NCBI GenBank assembly: GCA_025355965.1
Contig: JANXYR010000043.1
Span: 62,001 to 126,000, forward strand
Direction of reading: 5' to 3'
DNA: 64,000 bases
From: Geobacteraceae bacterium
Lineage (GTDB): Bacteria > Desulfobacterota > Desulfuromonadia > Geobacterales > Pseudopelobacteraceae
Under the pieces are notes generated by a model. It searched no databases. It was given only the letters and a program-made list of their open reading frames with translations, and was not told the DNA's origin. The position numbers and the translations under genes are program-made. Positions 10,636-19,682 of the stretch are shown piece by piece (positions within the stretch are counted from its first letter, which is position 1; each line of letters opens with the position of its first letter).

Positions 10636-12516
10636 ATGAAAGCAGTAATGACAGCGGTTTTAGTACTGATGGCAATTGCTACAGCCTGGGGATTTGATGT
10701 CGGATCGAGCTGTGTGACCTGCCACGGGGACCTGAGCAGAATGAAAGCGCTGGGCGCAGAATCGATGTATCTTGACCCAGCCAAGGTTGACCGTGAGGTT
10801 GCCATGAAGGGCAAGCCCACATGCGTTGACTGTCACCAAGGTAATCCTGCAGCGTTGGAAACAAAGGACGCCCATGCTGGCCTGCAACGCCCTTTTCTTG
10901 TTGGTGCCGGCAAAAAATTAAAGGGGGAAGCTATTTCCCGTGAAGACGCCGGTGCCATGCAGCCGATCGTGCCGAGAGGAAAAGGTATGAGTAGCCTGAT
11001 TCCCAAGGGAGATCCTAAAAAGCTTGAGTCTGCCGGGGTTAACAAGATTGTCGGCATTCAATGGCATGATCGTGATCGTGAAACTATGGCCTATTCCCCC
11101 AAGGTGGCAGAGCAGACCTGTGGGCGCTGCCACAGCAAAGAGGTCAAAGATTACAATACTTCGGCCAAGGGGCTGATGAAAAATCAACGTTCCTACCGCA
11201 GTTGGGCAGAGAAGCTGCCTGGACCACAGAACTGCGGGATGTGGTTTGGACAAAATGAGGAGAGGATCAAAGCAGAAACTTCGGTCCCATATACGAAAGC
11301 TCAAAACAGTGCCTCGGATCGCGCCTGCAATATGTGCCATGCCAGCTGCAACGACTGTCACTATAAACCGGTTGCAAACAAAGGAAGCCATTCTTTTGGA
11401 CAGCCGGACACACCAAGTTGCTATGGGGGCGGTCGCGCCAGCATCTGTCATGCTGGCCCAATGGATCGTCGTCGTGGGGCCGGTTACGTACGGGGAGAAT
11501 ATTCTTTCCCTGCAAATCTGCCAGAGGATACCCATTCCAAATCAGGCCTTCAATGCACAGATTGCCACAAACCGGCCAACCATCAGTTCGGACACCTTTC
11601 TGCCGAAGATGCCCGTAAATCATGTGCCACCTGTCACGGTGACATTGCCAAGGCAGTGGACAGTTCCGCTCATGGCAAGGTTGACTGTACCTCCTGCCAC
11701 GTCACAGTATCTGGCGCCTACCAGTACACCTTCTGGGGCCAGGGAAATACTCTCGGCGTCGAAACACCTTACGGCAAGCATAAAGAATATTACGGCACCC
11801 GTGATCTGCCGACTATCATCAAGAACGCTTCCGGTCGTTGGATTCCGGTTAAGCCCTATCCGATGGCGGTCATGAATCAGACAACAGAAATTGGTCCCTC
11901 GGGTCTCCTGTTCCGATCCATCCCCAAGCGTACCATTCCTGGGAACCCATCAATCGGTGAGCCGCTAACCTTTGAGGTAGCCCGCGCCGTAACCGACGTG
12001 AATGATGCCTTCATCATCGTCGGAACACGTAATGATCTGCCATCCGGCAACAAAGCGATTCTCTGGGTGCAGATGGACAAGCTCAGCCACGCTATCGGCA
12101 AACCGCGCAGTTGCGGCAGTTGCCATGATTCACATGATCAGGTGGGAAAATCAGAGTGGAGTTACTTTGAGGACAAGGATGTGACAAAGCCATTCAAGGG
12201 GAGTTATACCGTGGTGGCCGGCAAAAACGGCATCCACTTCACAAACCTTGTCTGGGAGCAACCTACACTGGCCGCAAAACGCAAACTGGAGGATATCGCC
12301 CCGTTTGCCGTGTTACCTCCAACCGCCTGGGATGTAAAAGGAGTCGATCTCTCCCTCCCTTTCCGTGACAATAAAACCTCTACAGCCCGCAAGGAGCTGG
12401 ATAGCTTTTTGGCCGTACTTGACAAGTGGCCGAAGGATACACGCACAAATGAAATTCGGGTAATTGCCCACCACAACCTGACCATGGCCAAAAAGATGAT
12501 GAGCGGGAAAAAATAG
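10636..12516 (+). CDS. Multiheme c-type cytochrome (nine CXXCH plus one CX8CH)
   Basis: Signal peptide MKAVMTAVLVLMAIATAWG; CVTCH, CVDCH, CGRCH, CNMCH, CNDCH, CTDCH, CATCH, CTSCH, CGSCH, and CYGGGRASICH. Confidence 0.92.
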   Translation: MKAVMTAVLVLMAIATAWGFDVGSSCVTCHGDLSRMKALGAESMYLDPAKVDREVAMKGKPTCVDCHQGNPAALETKDAHAGLQRPFLVGAGKKLKGEAISREDAGAMQPIVPRGKGMSSLIPKGDPKKLESAGVNKIVGIQWHDRDRETMAYSPKVAEQTCGRCHSKEVKDYNTSAKGLMKNQRSYRSWAEKLPGPQNCGMWFGQNEERIKAETSVPYTKAQNSASDRACNMCHASCNDCHYKPVANKGSHSFGQPDTPSCYGGGRASICHAGPMDRRRGAGYVRGEYSFPANLPEDTHSKSGLQCTDCHKPANHQFGHLSAEDARKSCATCHGDIAKAVDSSAHGKVDCTSCHVTVSGAYQYTFWGQGNTLGVETPYGKHKEYYGTRDLPTIIKNASGRWIPVKPYPMAVMNQTTEIGPSGLLFRSIPKRTIPGNPSIGEPLTFEVARAVTDVNDAFIIVGTRNDLPSGNKAILWVQMDKLSHAIGKPRSCGSCHDSHDQVGKSEWSYFEDKDVTKPFKGSYTVVAGKNGIHFTNLVWEQPTLAAKRKLEDIAPFAVLPPTAWDVKGVDLSLPFRDNKTSTARKELDSFLAVLDKWPKDTRTNEIRVIAHHNLTMAKKMMSGKK

Positions 12517-12534
12517 CTGAACTGACGTACGCTG

Positions 12535-12562
12535 GTGGACCGTCATTACGAGGGCGGTCCAC
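12535..12562 (+). terminator. Hairpin after the cytochrome gene
   Basis: GTGGACCG...CGGTCCAC stem-loop; weak T tract. Confidence 0.4.
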
Positions 12563-12652
12563 TTCGTGTACATTGGGCTAATTAGAATATTCCGTGTAAG
12601 GACTAAATATTGTGATACGCTAGCTATGTGATTGTAAATTAATTGGCAACAG

Positions 12653-13882
12653 GTGTTGAGAATGGGAGATAACTGCATAATCGGTCGGCAACCAATTCTG
12701 GACAGGAATGAGCGTATTTACGGATACGAACTTCTCTTCCGTTCCACTGATGTTAATGCAGCAGACATACAGAATGCAGGCAAAGCTACAGCCAATGTAA
12801 TTATCAATACTATTACATCGTTCGGAATTACAGAGCTCCTTGGTGAACACAAGGGCTTCATAAATGTCGATTTAGATATGCTGATGGACGAAGTCCTGGA
12901 AGTATTACCCTGTGAGAATATCGTCATAGAACTGCTGGAATCTATTGAACCGTCACAAGCCTTGACGGAGCGCTGTCTGACACTCAAGGAAGCCGGATTC
13001 AGTCTGGCCCTGGATGACCACGAATACAGCCCGAACTTTGCCGAACTATATGCCATAGTGGACATTATCAAGATTGACCTTCTCCTGACACCACTTGAAT
13101 CATTGCCTGAAATAATTGATCACCTGCGCCATTTTCCCTGCAAGCTGCTGGCCGAAAAAGTCGAGAACATCGAGCTGTTCACAGCCTGTCACGCTCTCGG
13201 TTTCGACTACTTTCAAGGATATTATTTTGCGCGTCCGGACATACTCAAAAAGAAGAAAATGGACGCCAATACAGCATCTCTTCTCAAGCTGGTACGCCTT
13301 TTGGCAGAAGACGCCGACATCGAGGACATTGAACAGGCATTCCGAATAAGTCCGACTCTGGCATACAAATTATTGATGATTGTCAACTCAGTGGGATTCG
13401 GAAATCGCAGTAAAATCCAGGGAGTGCGCCATGCTATCGCAATGACAGGGCGAGTACAGATCAAACGCTGGTTACAATTGGCACTATTTGCCACAGATGG
13501 CGATGATGCTTTTGAACACCCTCTGCTTGATATGGCCGCGACCAGAGCCGGCCTTATGGAACAGCTGGCTATGGTTCATCCTGAACTGCAGGGCGACCGT
13601 GAATCTTCTGAACGGGCATTTATGACAGGAATCCTCTCGCTGATGGAGAGGATCTATAATATTTCCATCGAAGAGCTCATCGTAAACCTCAACCTCAACG
13701 AAGAAGTTGCCTCCGCACTGATGGACCGCACAGGGCACTATGGCAAACTACTTCAAATAATGGAAGATATTGAAGAGCTTGATATGTGGTCAGCGTCAGT
13801 GGAACTCACGTCAATAGGCATCAGCCCCGACTCCATACTTGATCTTCAAATGCGCGCATTTAACTGGCGTAAAGCCGGATAA
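12653..13882 (+). CDS. YuxH-type EAL/HDOD domain protein
   Basis: IIGRQPILDRNERIYGYELLFRS N-terminal degenerate EAL followed by HDOD. GTG/TTG start or ATG at 12662. Confidence 0.88.
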   Translation: MLRMGDNCIIGRQPILDRNERIYGYELLFRSTDVNAADIQNAGKATANVIINTITSFGITELLGEHKGFINVDLDMLMDEVLEVLPCENIVIELLESIEPSQALTERCLTLKEAGFSLALDDHEYSPNFAELYAIVDIIKIDLLLTPLESLPEIIDHLRHFPCKLLAEKVENIELFTACHALGFDYFQGYYFARPDILKKKKMDANTASLLKLVRLLAEDADIEDIEQAFRISPTLAYKLLMIVNSVGFGNRSKIQGVRHAIAMTGRVQIKRWLQLALFATDGDDAFEHPLLDMAATRAGLMEQLAMVHPELQGDRESSERAFMTGILSLMERIYNISIEELIVNLNLNEEVASALMDRTGHYGKLLQIMEDIEELDMWSASVELTSIGISPDSILDLQMRAFNWRKAG

Positions 13883-13933
13883 CCCAAAAGCGTCAGTAGC
13901 CCCCTCAAGCCGGCTTCTTGAATTTTCAACGCA

Positions 13934-16003
13934 TTATTCCCTACTCTTTTCAGTTTTTTCCGCACCTTTTTCGACATTTTCAGGCTGTTGTCCACCAGTA
14001 TTAGGCGGTAACATGGTTGGCAATGTCTTTTTGTGATCATCTCCACCATGTTTGGGGCAATATTCACTAGGTTCAGTCCCAACGATGTAGAATTCATCCC
14101 GTTTTACCGGACAGTTCTCTGTTGCCAGATAGCCGGTTGCAGGATCTATGGAAACGGAAACAACCGTATCCGGCATAGGAAAATCTACAACCGGTTTTAC
14201 GGCAACAGTCTTGCGCATGAAACGTTCCCAAATAGGGGCTGCAATAGCCCCACCTGTAAAACTTTTCCCGCCTGGCCGTGGTTTGTCATATCCAACCCAG
14301 ACCCCGATTATGACGTTCGGAGTATAGCCGACAAACCAGGCATCTCGACCATCATCGGTGGTGCCGGTCTTGCCGGCAGATGGGTGCAGCTGGCTAAATT
14401 TTTTTAGACTCTTGGCAGTACCATAAGTCAGTACGTCTTTCAGCATCTGGGTGGTAACGTAGGCAACTGCCGGTGAAACCACCGGCGTAATCACTGGAGG
14501 ATTCTCCGTCCATATACGACGTTTACTGTCATATATACGGATAATGGTTCGGGCTTCAGGCCGCATTCCTCCGTTAGCCAGGGGGATGTAAGCCAGCGCC
14601 AGATCATTCAACGTCACCTCATCCGTCCCCAGAGCCAGGGACAAACCATTCTCCCTCCGTAACGGCAGCCCCATCTTACCTGCAAAATCAGTAAAATACT
14701 GGACTCCTAACGTCTCCAGCAGTTTTACCGAAATAATATTGTTCGAATAGGCCAGGGCCTGTCTGAGGGAAAGATTTCCATATAGCTCCCGACCATAGTT
14801 TAGCGGCTTCCAGATTTCACCATTTCCTCGATTGTAGGTTGCCGGCGTATCGTCCCAGATGCTGCCGGCCGTAATCCCCTTTTCCACGGCTGCAGCATAG
14901 ATGATCGGTTTTATGGCCGAGCCTGGCTGACGCTTGGCAGAGTAAGCACGATTATAGCCGCCAGGGATAACGTCAACGCCACCAACCGCCGCCAGAACAT
15001 CACCCGTATTGGTGTCCAAACAGAGAAGAGCACCCTGCAGCTCTGGGGAAACTCGTTTAACCCCTTCGCGCAAAGTCTGCTCTGCTTGTTTTTGCAGCTT
15101 AAGATCCAGGGCAGCAGTCACCTCCAAACCACCTTGTTCAATAACTTCAGCTCCATAGCGTTCGAGCAGCTTACTGCGTATATGGGCCAAATATTGCGGA
15201 GCCTGTCCCGGCTTGACAACAGAGGGCGGATTAGCTCGCAACGTTTTTCTTTGCCGGATAGAGATCATGCCCAGGTCGAGCATACGTTTGAGCACAATAT
15301 CTCGCCGCCCGGTTACTTGGGCAGATTTCCCCAAGGGGTTGTAGCGGGACGGATTTTTTTGCACACCTGCCAGCATGGCACACTCGGCATCAGTCAACTC
15401 CTCCGGACTTTTATCAAAATAGAGCCTGGCCGCCTGGGCTATGCCCCAGGCACCGTTCCCGTAATAAATTTCGTTAAAATACATCTCCAATATTCGCTGT
15501 TTGCTGTATTTATTCTCAAATTCCATAGCCATGCGGGCTTCATCGAATTTTCTCTCTAATGTTTTTGCTCCGGTCAAATACCTGTTCTTGATAAGCTGCT
15601 GGGTTATGGTCGACCCACCTTCGGCCAATCGCCCCTTAACAACATCCTTCACCAGTGCCCTGGCAATCCCGCGCACATCAATACCGCCATGCTGATAAAA
15701 ACGAGCGTCTTCAACAGCCACCACAGCCTTTTGCAAAAACGCGGGGATGCGATCTATGGAGACCCAGTATCGTTTCTCCGGCAGAATTCGGCCGACAAAT
15801 TGTCTCTGATTGTCGAATACCTTGATAGAGGTGTAACCAGATGGAAGTTGGGGATAGGTGGCAAAATTATCCTGGGCAGGCACCGAAGTGGCAATGATCA
15901 AAACAAGCACCGCCACCAGCAAAACAGAATAGAACAATCTACAGCGTAGGGGACATATCGTGTAACTCAAGGTATATACAACTCCTTCATGAAAATTTGG
16001 CAC
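13934..16003 (-). CDS. Penicillin-binding protein 1A (transglycosylase/transpeptidase)
   Basis: VEDARFYQHGGID, GGSTITQQLIKN, KRQPGSAIKPIIY (SxxK), SNNI, GKTGTTDDGRDAWFVGYTP. Confidence 0.95.
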   Translation of the reverse strand: MPNFHEGVVYTLSYTICPLRCRLFYSVLLVAVLVLIIATSVPAQDNFATYPQLPSGYTSIKVFDNQRQFVGRILPEKRYWVSIDRIPAFLQKAVVAVEDARFYQHGGIDVRGIARALVKDVVKGRLAEGGSTITQQLIKNRYLTGAKTLERKFDEARMAMEFENKYSKQRILEMYFNEIYYGNGAWGIAQAARLYFDKSPEELTDAECAMLAGVQKNPSRYNPLGKSAQVTGRRDIVLKRMLDLGMISIRQRKTLRANPPSVVKPGQAPQYLAHIRSKLLERYGAEVIEQGGLEVTAALDLKLQKQAEQTLREGVKRVSPELQGALLCLDTNTGDVLAAVGGVDVIPGGYNRAYSAKRQPGSAIKPIIYAAAVEKGITAGSIWDDTPATYNRGNGEIWKPLNYGRELYGNLSLRQALAYSNNIISVKLLETLGVQYFTDFAGKMGLPLRRENGLSLALGTDEVTLNDLALAYIPLANGGMRPEARTIIRIYDSKRRIWTENPPVITPVVSPAVAYVTTQMLKDVLTYGTAKSLKKFSQLHPSAGKTGTTDDGRDAWFVGYTPNVIIGVWVGYDKPRPGGKSFTGGAIAAPIWERFMRKTVAVKPVVDFPMPDTVVSVSIDPATGYLATENCPVKRDEFYIVGTEPSEYCPKHGGDDHKKTLPTMLPPNTGGQQPENVEKGAEKTEKSRE

Positions 16004-16276
16004 CGGTCAGTGGCAGGTTCCACCTTGCAATATCCTGCACCTTACCCCTATTCCACTCGGAGCACAACAGCACTGACGACATACCGGCGGCGGTCAATAG
16101 CACATCGCATTTTCTCATCATACAGACTCAAGCCCAGCGCATCCGGTGCGGCATAATTGAGCCGGTTAATCGATGGCACTTACAAAACAAGGTCATTATG
16201 AAGCGGTATAACGCTGTATAATTTGGCCGTGCCCCCAGCGGGTATCTAAAAAACTGATCCAGGTCTATTACCTTAC

Positions 16277-16320
16277 AACAGCAAAGGCAGCCAAGTGGCC
16301 CCCTTTGCTGTCCCTTTTTA
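16277..16320 (+). terminator. Terminator-like hairpin, possibly a decayed copy of the dispersed repeat
   Basis: ACAGCAAAGGcagccaagtggccccCTTTGCTGT followed by CCCTTTTT. Confidence 0.5.
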
Positions 16321-16429
16321 GTCTCCCACTCATATTCTATTTCCTTCTACCCCTTTTTATCAGCAGCCATTTGTTGTAAATTTGTGATCTCCAGTAATCA
16401 GTGGTGTCCCCTAGATTATTAAATATTTC

Positions 16430-16457
16430 TTGACAAGCCTCCCCGTTGGGGTAAGAT
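16430..16457 (+). promoter_or_regulatory. Sigma70-type promoter upstream of the GEMM-Ib riboswitch
   Basis: TTGACA - 16 nt - TAAGAT. Confidence 0.6.
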
Positions 16458-16483
16458 GCCCGCGAACAAAGCATGGTTCTATA

Positions 16484-16575
16484 CATTGGTTAAACGATAA
16501 TACTAAACCATTCGTGAGAATGGGACGGAAAGCCTACAGGGTCTCACAGAGACAGCCGGGTCGCCGAAATATCCA
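16484..16575 (+). ncRNA. GEMM-Ib riboswitch (3',3'-cGAMP type)
   Basis: cgataatactaaaccattcgtgagaatgggacggaaagcctacagggtctcacagagacagccgggtcgccgaaatatc matches the Geobacter GEMM-Ib layout, including AUACUAAACC in place of the c-di-GMP-type GGGCAAACC. Confidence 0.88.
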
Positions 16576-16604
16576 GAAGATATTCGGTGACCCGGCTTTT
16601 TTTG
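16555..16604 (+). terminator. Riboswitch expression-platform terminator
   Basis: GCCGGGTCGCCGAAATATCcagaaGATATTCGGTGACCCGGCTTTTTTT; the 5' arm overlaps the 3' side of the aptamer. Confidence 0.88.
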
Positions 16605-16717
16605 TGCCATCATATTGGATCAGGGCAAGTGTGCCGGACGCACGATAATTGTCAGGAAAGAGTAGAGCTGCGGTGAGGCTCGGCGTAACGATCCGGGTAG
16701 AAGAGAGGAATACAATA

Positions 16718-18076
16718 TTGAAAGGACCTTATTTACCCATGTGCCGAATCATTGAGCTGTTACCCTTATCCAATACACTTCGTCTTATAGCTCTTTTTGT
16801 CGTTATATTATCTCTTCAGGGATGTACGACAATGACAAGAGCTCATGAGGAAGAGCAGCTTATTCCAAGATATATGGAAGAAAATATCGAACGAAATGAG
16901 TTTTCTGTTGCAAAAGGAGATGATGTCATTGGTCGATTGAGTTTCATTCGTCTTGAGAAGGGAGATACGCTACCGGATATTGCAAGACACTTCAGCTTGG
17001 GACTTAATGGAGTCAGCGCATCTAATCCTGGAGTAGATATATGGGTGCCTAAAGCTGGAGAACGTATCATGTTGCCTCTGAGTTTTATCCTGCCGGACGC
17101 CCCTAGAAAAGGCATTGTGATCAACTTGGCCGCAATGAGGCTTTTTGAATTTAAAGGAAATAGTGAGCCACTGGCAGTGTTGACCTACCCGGTCGGTGTC
17201 GGTACCGAAGAGCGCCCCACGCCCAGAGGTATAATGCGTGTGGAGCGCAAGGTAACCAGGCCGACCTGGCATGTACCGGCCTCAATTGCCAAGGATCATC
17301 TGAAAAAAGGAGATCCTTTGCCCGCTGCAGTTCTGCCGGGACCTCTTAATCCCTTGGGAGAATACGCGCTCTATTTAAGTGCGCCGAGTTACTTGATCCA
17401 TGGCACTAACAAACCGGCCAGCATTGGTCTTAGGGCATCCAATGGATGCATAAGACTCTTTCCGGAAAGCGTGAAAAAGCTCTATGAGAACACTCCGGTT
17501 AAAACCCCTGTAAACATTGTTAACCAGCCATATCTCTTAGGTCTTAGCAATGGAGTGGTTTACATGGAAGTTCATGCGTCCACGGACAACTTGGACGCCG
17601 CTGAGTTTGATAAGGTATATGCAAAATTGAAAGCTATTGAAAAGGAATCAGGACGCATGTTTGACTGGAGTAAAGTTAAGAACGTATTGGCCGAGGCTCG
17701 CGGGATTCCTGTCCCCATATTCGAGATCAGGCAAGGAAGTGGAAAAGAGGTTGCGGAACCCATAGAGGTTAAGCACCCAGGCAAATTATTTGGCAGCCCA
17801 GAAATACCGGAGCTGAAAACAGATGCGTGGTCTGTTTTGGCTGCTGATGTGCGTGACGAGATTGATGCAGTGAGGCTTTCCGCCATTATCAACCACCAGG
17901 GCCCACAAATCCCGGCAAGCGTGATAGCAGAGAACGATAGCTACCGTGTTGTCGCTGGTCCTTTCAATGATATCAGAGAGGCCAAAGATGCAATCAAACG
18001 TTTGAAAATTGATTTGGAACTGGATGGTAAATTGATTGAACCTATCAAGCGAGAGAGAGGAGGTGAAAAACTATGA
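16718..18076 (+). CDS. L,D-transpeptidase (YkuD) lipoprotein with LysM-like and SPOR-like regions
   Basis: YLIHGTNKPASIGLRASNGCIRLFPE (HxGT...SxGCIR); lipobox LSLQGC. TTG start at 16718 has an upstream AGAGAGG; ATG alternative at 16739. Confidence 0.88.
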   Translation: MKGPYLPMCRIIELLPLSNTLRLIALFVVILSLQGCTTMTRAHEEEQLIPRYMEENIERNEFSVAKGDDVIGRLSFIRLEKGDTLPDIARHFSLGLNGVSASNPGVDIWVPKAGERIMLPLSFILPDAPRKGIVINLAAMRLFEFKGNSEPLAVLTYPVGVGTEERPTPRGIMRVERKVTRPTWHVPASIAKDHLKKGDPLPAAVLPGPLNPLGEYALYLSAPSYLIHGTNKPASIGLRASNGCIRLFPESVKKLYENTPVKTPVNIVNQPYLLGLSNGVVYMEVHASTDNLDAAEFDKVYAKLKAIEKESGRMFDWSKVKNVLAEARGIPVPIFEIRQGSGKEVAEPIEVKHPGKLFGSPEIPELKTDAWSVLAADVRDEIDAVRLSAIINHQGPQIPASVIAENDSYRVVAGPFNDIREAKDAIKRLKIDLELDGKLIEPIKRERGGEKL

Positions 18077-18417
18077 AGAAGAATCTTTTAGTGATCTCAA
18101 TGATGCTTGTTCTTGCAACTACTTTGGGTGGTTGTGCAACAACGGGTGACCTTGCGAAAGTTCAGTCGCAGCAAATGGCGACTGGTGCAAAAGCTGATCA
18201 GGCAGCGCAGGATGCGCAGGCTGCCAAGGCGGCAGCTGATGCGGCCACGATAAAGGCAGAGGCTGCCGCAACCCGAGCAGAAAATGCTCTAAAGCTGGCA
18301 GAAGAAAGGTCTAAAATTGCAGATGAAAAGGCAAAGATTGCAGATGAAAAAGCGAAGATCGCAGATGAAAAGGCGCAGAAGGCTGACGAGACTTTCCGCA
18401 AATCAATGAGGAAGTAA
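18073..18417 (+). CDS. Braun-like (Lpp-type) alanine-rich coiled-coil lipoprotein
   Basis: Lipobox TLGGCAT; Ala/Lys/Glu coiled coil with KIADEKA repeats; C-terminus FRKSMRK; ATGA overlap with the upstream L,D-transpeptidase gene. Confidence 0.8.
   Translation: MKKNLLVISMMLVLATTLGGCATTGDLAKVQSQQMATGAKADQAAQDAQAAKAAADAATIKAEAAATRAENALKLAEERSKIADEKAKIADEKAKIADEKAQKADETFRKSMRK
18313..18375 (+). repeat. Three in-frame tandem 21-bp repeats (KIADEKA)
   Basis: aaaattgcagatgaaaaggca / aagattgcagatgaaaaagcg / aagatcgcagatgaaaaggcg. Confidence 0.9.
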
Positions 18418-18462
18418 GTCGATTTATGTGGAACTGTTAACTTTTCTGTTAGTGCTCCGGAA

Positions 18463-18498
18463 AGGAAGTGGCAGGGTTTTGATACTCTGCCACTTCCT
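18463..18498. terminator. Hairpin between the lipoprotein and second L,D-transpeptidase genes
   Basis: AGGAAGTGGCAG...CTGCCACTTCCT, 12-bp arms, no strong T tract. Confidence 0.5.
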
Positions 18499-18588
18499 TA
18501 TGCTTCCACCGTTCGATAAATGTCAGGAAGAGGAAGAAGAATGGTTCTGCGATCATCAAACATATTACTAACTAACACGAAGTCGAAT

Positions 18589-19575
18589 ATGGGTAAAAAG
18601 CTACGTATATTGGGTAAACATCTAAGTTTATTATTTGCCTGCATCTTAATGACACCAATGCTGATATGCGGATGCAGCCACTTTAATGGGGGATTTGAGA
18701 CCAAGTCATCCTTTATAGAAGCAAATGATTTTTTCAGCCAGGGAAACTACAAGGCCTCTCTGAGCAAATATCAGCAGATTATTGAAAAATATCCCACGGC
18801 GGGAGAGAGGGCTCTTTTCGAGATGGGTATTATTTATGCGCATCCTGGCAATGGGCAGAAGGATTATCAGAAATCTCTCGAATGTTTTCATAAACTCATA
18901 AAGGATTACCCGGGGAGTGAATATAAGAAGGACAGTGAGTTGATGATATTTAATGTCAATAATGTCATTGTCAAAGATCAGACGATTGCTACGCAGCAGG
19001 CACAGATCGAGGCTCTCCGACAAGATGTTCAACGTAGAGGGAATGAGAATATTACCCTGCAAAAAAAGATTGAAGCGCTTGAACAAGAGGTTAGGAGTAA
19101 AGAGAATGAACATATTAAACTGCAAAAAGAGATTTTTGTAATCCCGAAGGAACCGGCAGACAAGATTCTGATAGAAAAGAAAGAACGACTATTGACCTTG
19201 ATTTCAAAGGGCAAGGTACTCAAAACCTACAAAATAGCCTTGGGTGGGAACCCTAATGGTCCAAAAGAAAGACAAGGTGATAACAAAACCCCGGAGGGAA
19301 CATACGTTATCGATTCAAGAAATAGGGACAGCAATTATCACCAGTCTCTTCATATCTCCTATCCAAACGAGAAAGACAAAAAACGAGCAAAACAACTTGG
19401 TGTTTCTCCGGGCGGAGACATCATGGTCCACGGTCTTAAGAATGGATTTTCGTGGGTTGGTAATCTCCACACAGAGGTTGACTGGACGAAAGGGTGTATT
19501 GCCGTTACCGACGAAGAAATAGAGGAAATTGACAGGTTGGCGCCAAATGGCACGATAGTTGAGATAAGGCCATGA
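18589..19575 (+). CDS. L,D-transpeptidase (YkuD) lipoprotein with N-terminal TPR/coiled-coil region
   Basis: Lipobox MLICGCSH; TPR-like repeats; DIMVHG...VDWTKGCIAVTDEEI active-site motif. Confidence 0.88.
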   Translation: MGKKLRILGKHLSLLFACILMTPMLICGCSHFNGGFETKSSFIEANDFFSQGNYKASLSKYQQIIEKYPTAGERALFEMGIIYAHPGNGQKDYQKSLECFHKLIKDYPGSEYKKDSELMIFNVNNVIVKDQTIATQQAQIEALRQDVQRRGNENITLQKKIEALEQEVRSKENEHIKLQKEIFVIPKEPADKILIEKKERLLTLISKGKVLKTYKIALGGNPNGPKERQGDNKTPEGTYVIDSRNRDSNYHQSLHISYPNEKDKKRAKQLGVSPGGDIMVHGLKNGFSWVGNLHTEVDWTKGCIAVTDEEIEEIDRLAPNGTIVEIRP

Positions 19576-19610
19576 AGACATAGTGGGGCGAAGTTGATTG
19601 GGATAGAAAA

Positions 19611-19644
19611 CGAGGCCCCTGATTGAATTCAGGGGCCTCGCTAT
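19611..19644. terminator. Bidirectional terminator between convergent genes
   Basis: CGAGGCCCCTgattgaattcAGGGGCCTCG; TTTTC tail on the minus strand. Confidence 0.75.
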
Positions 19645-19682
19645 TTAAATAAATCCTATTTCACGAACCGGGGAACACCTCA

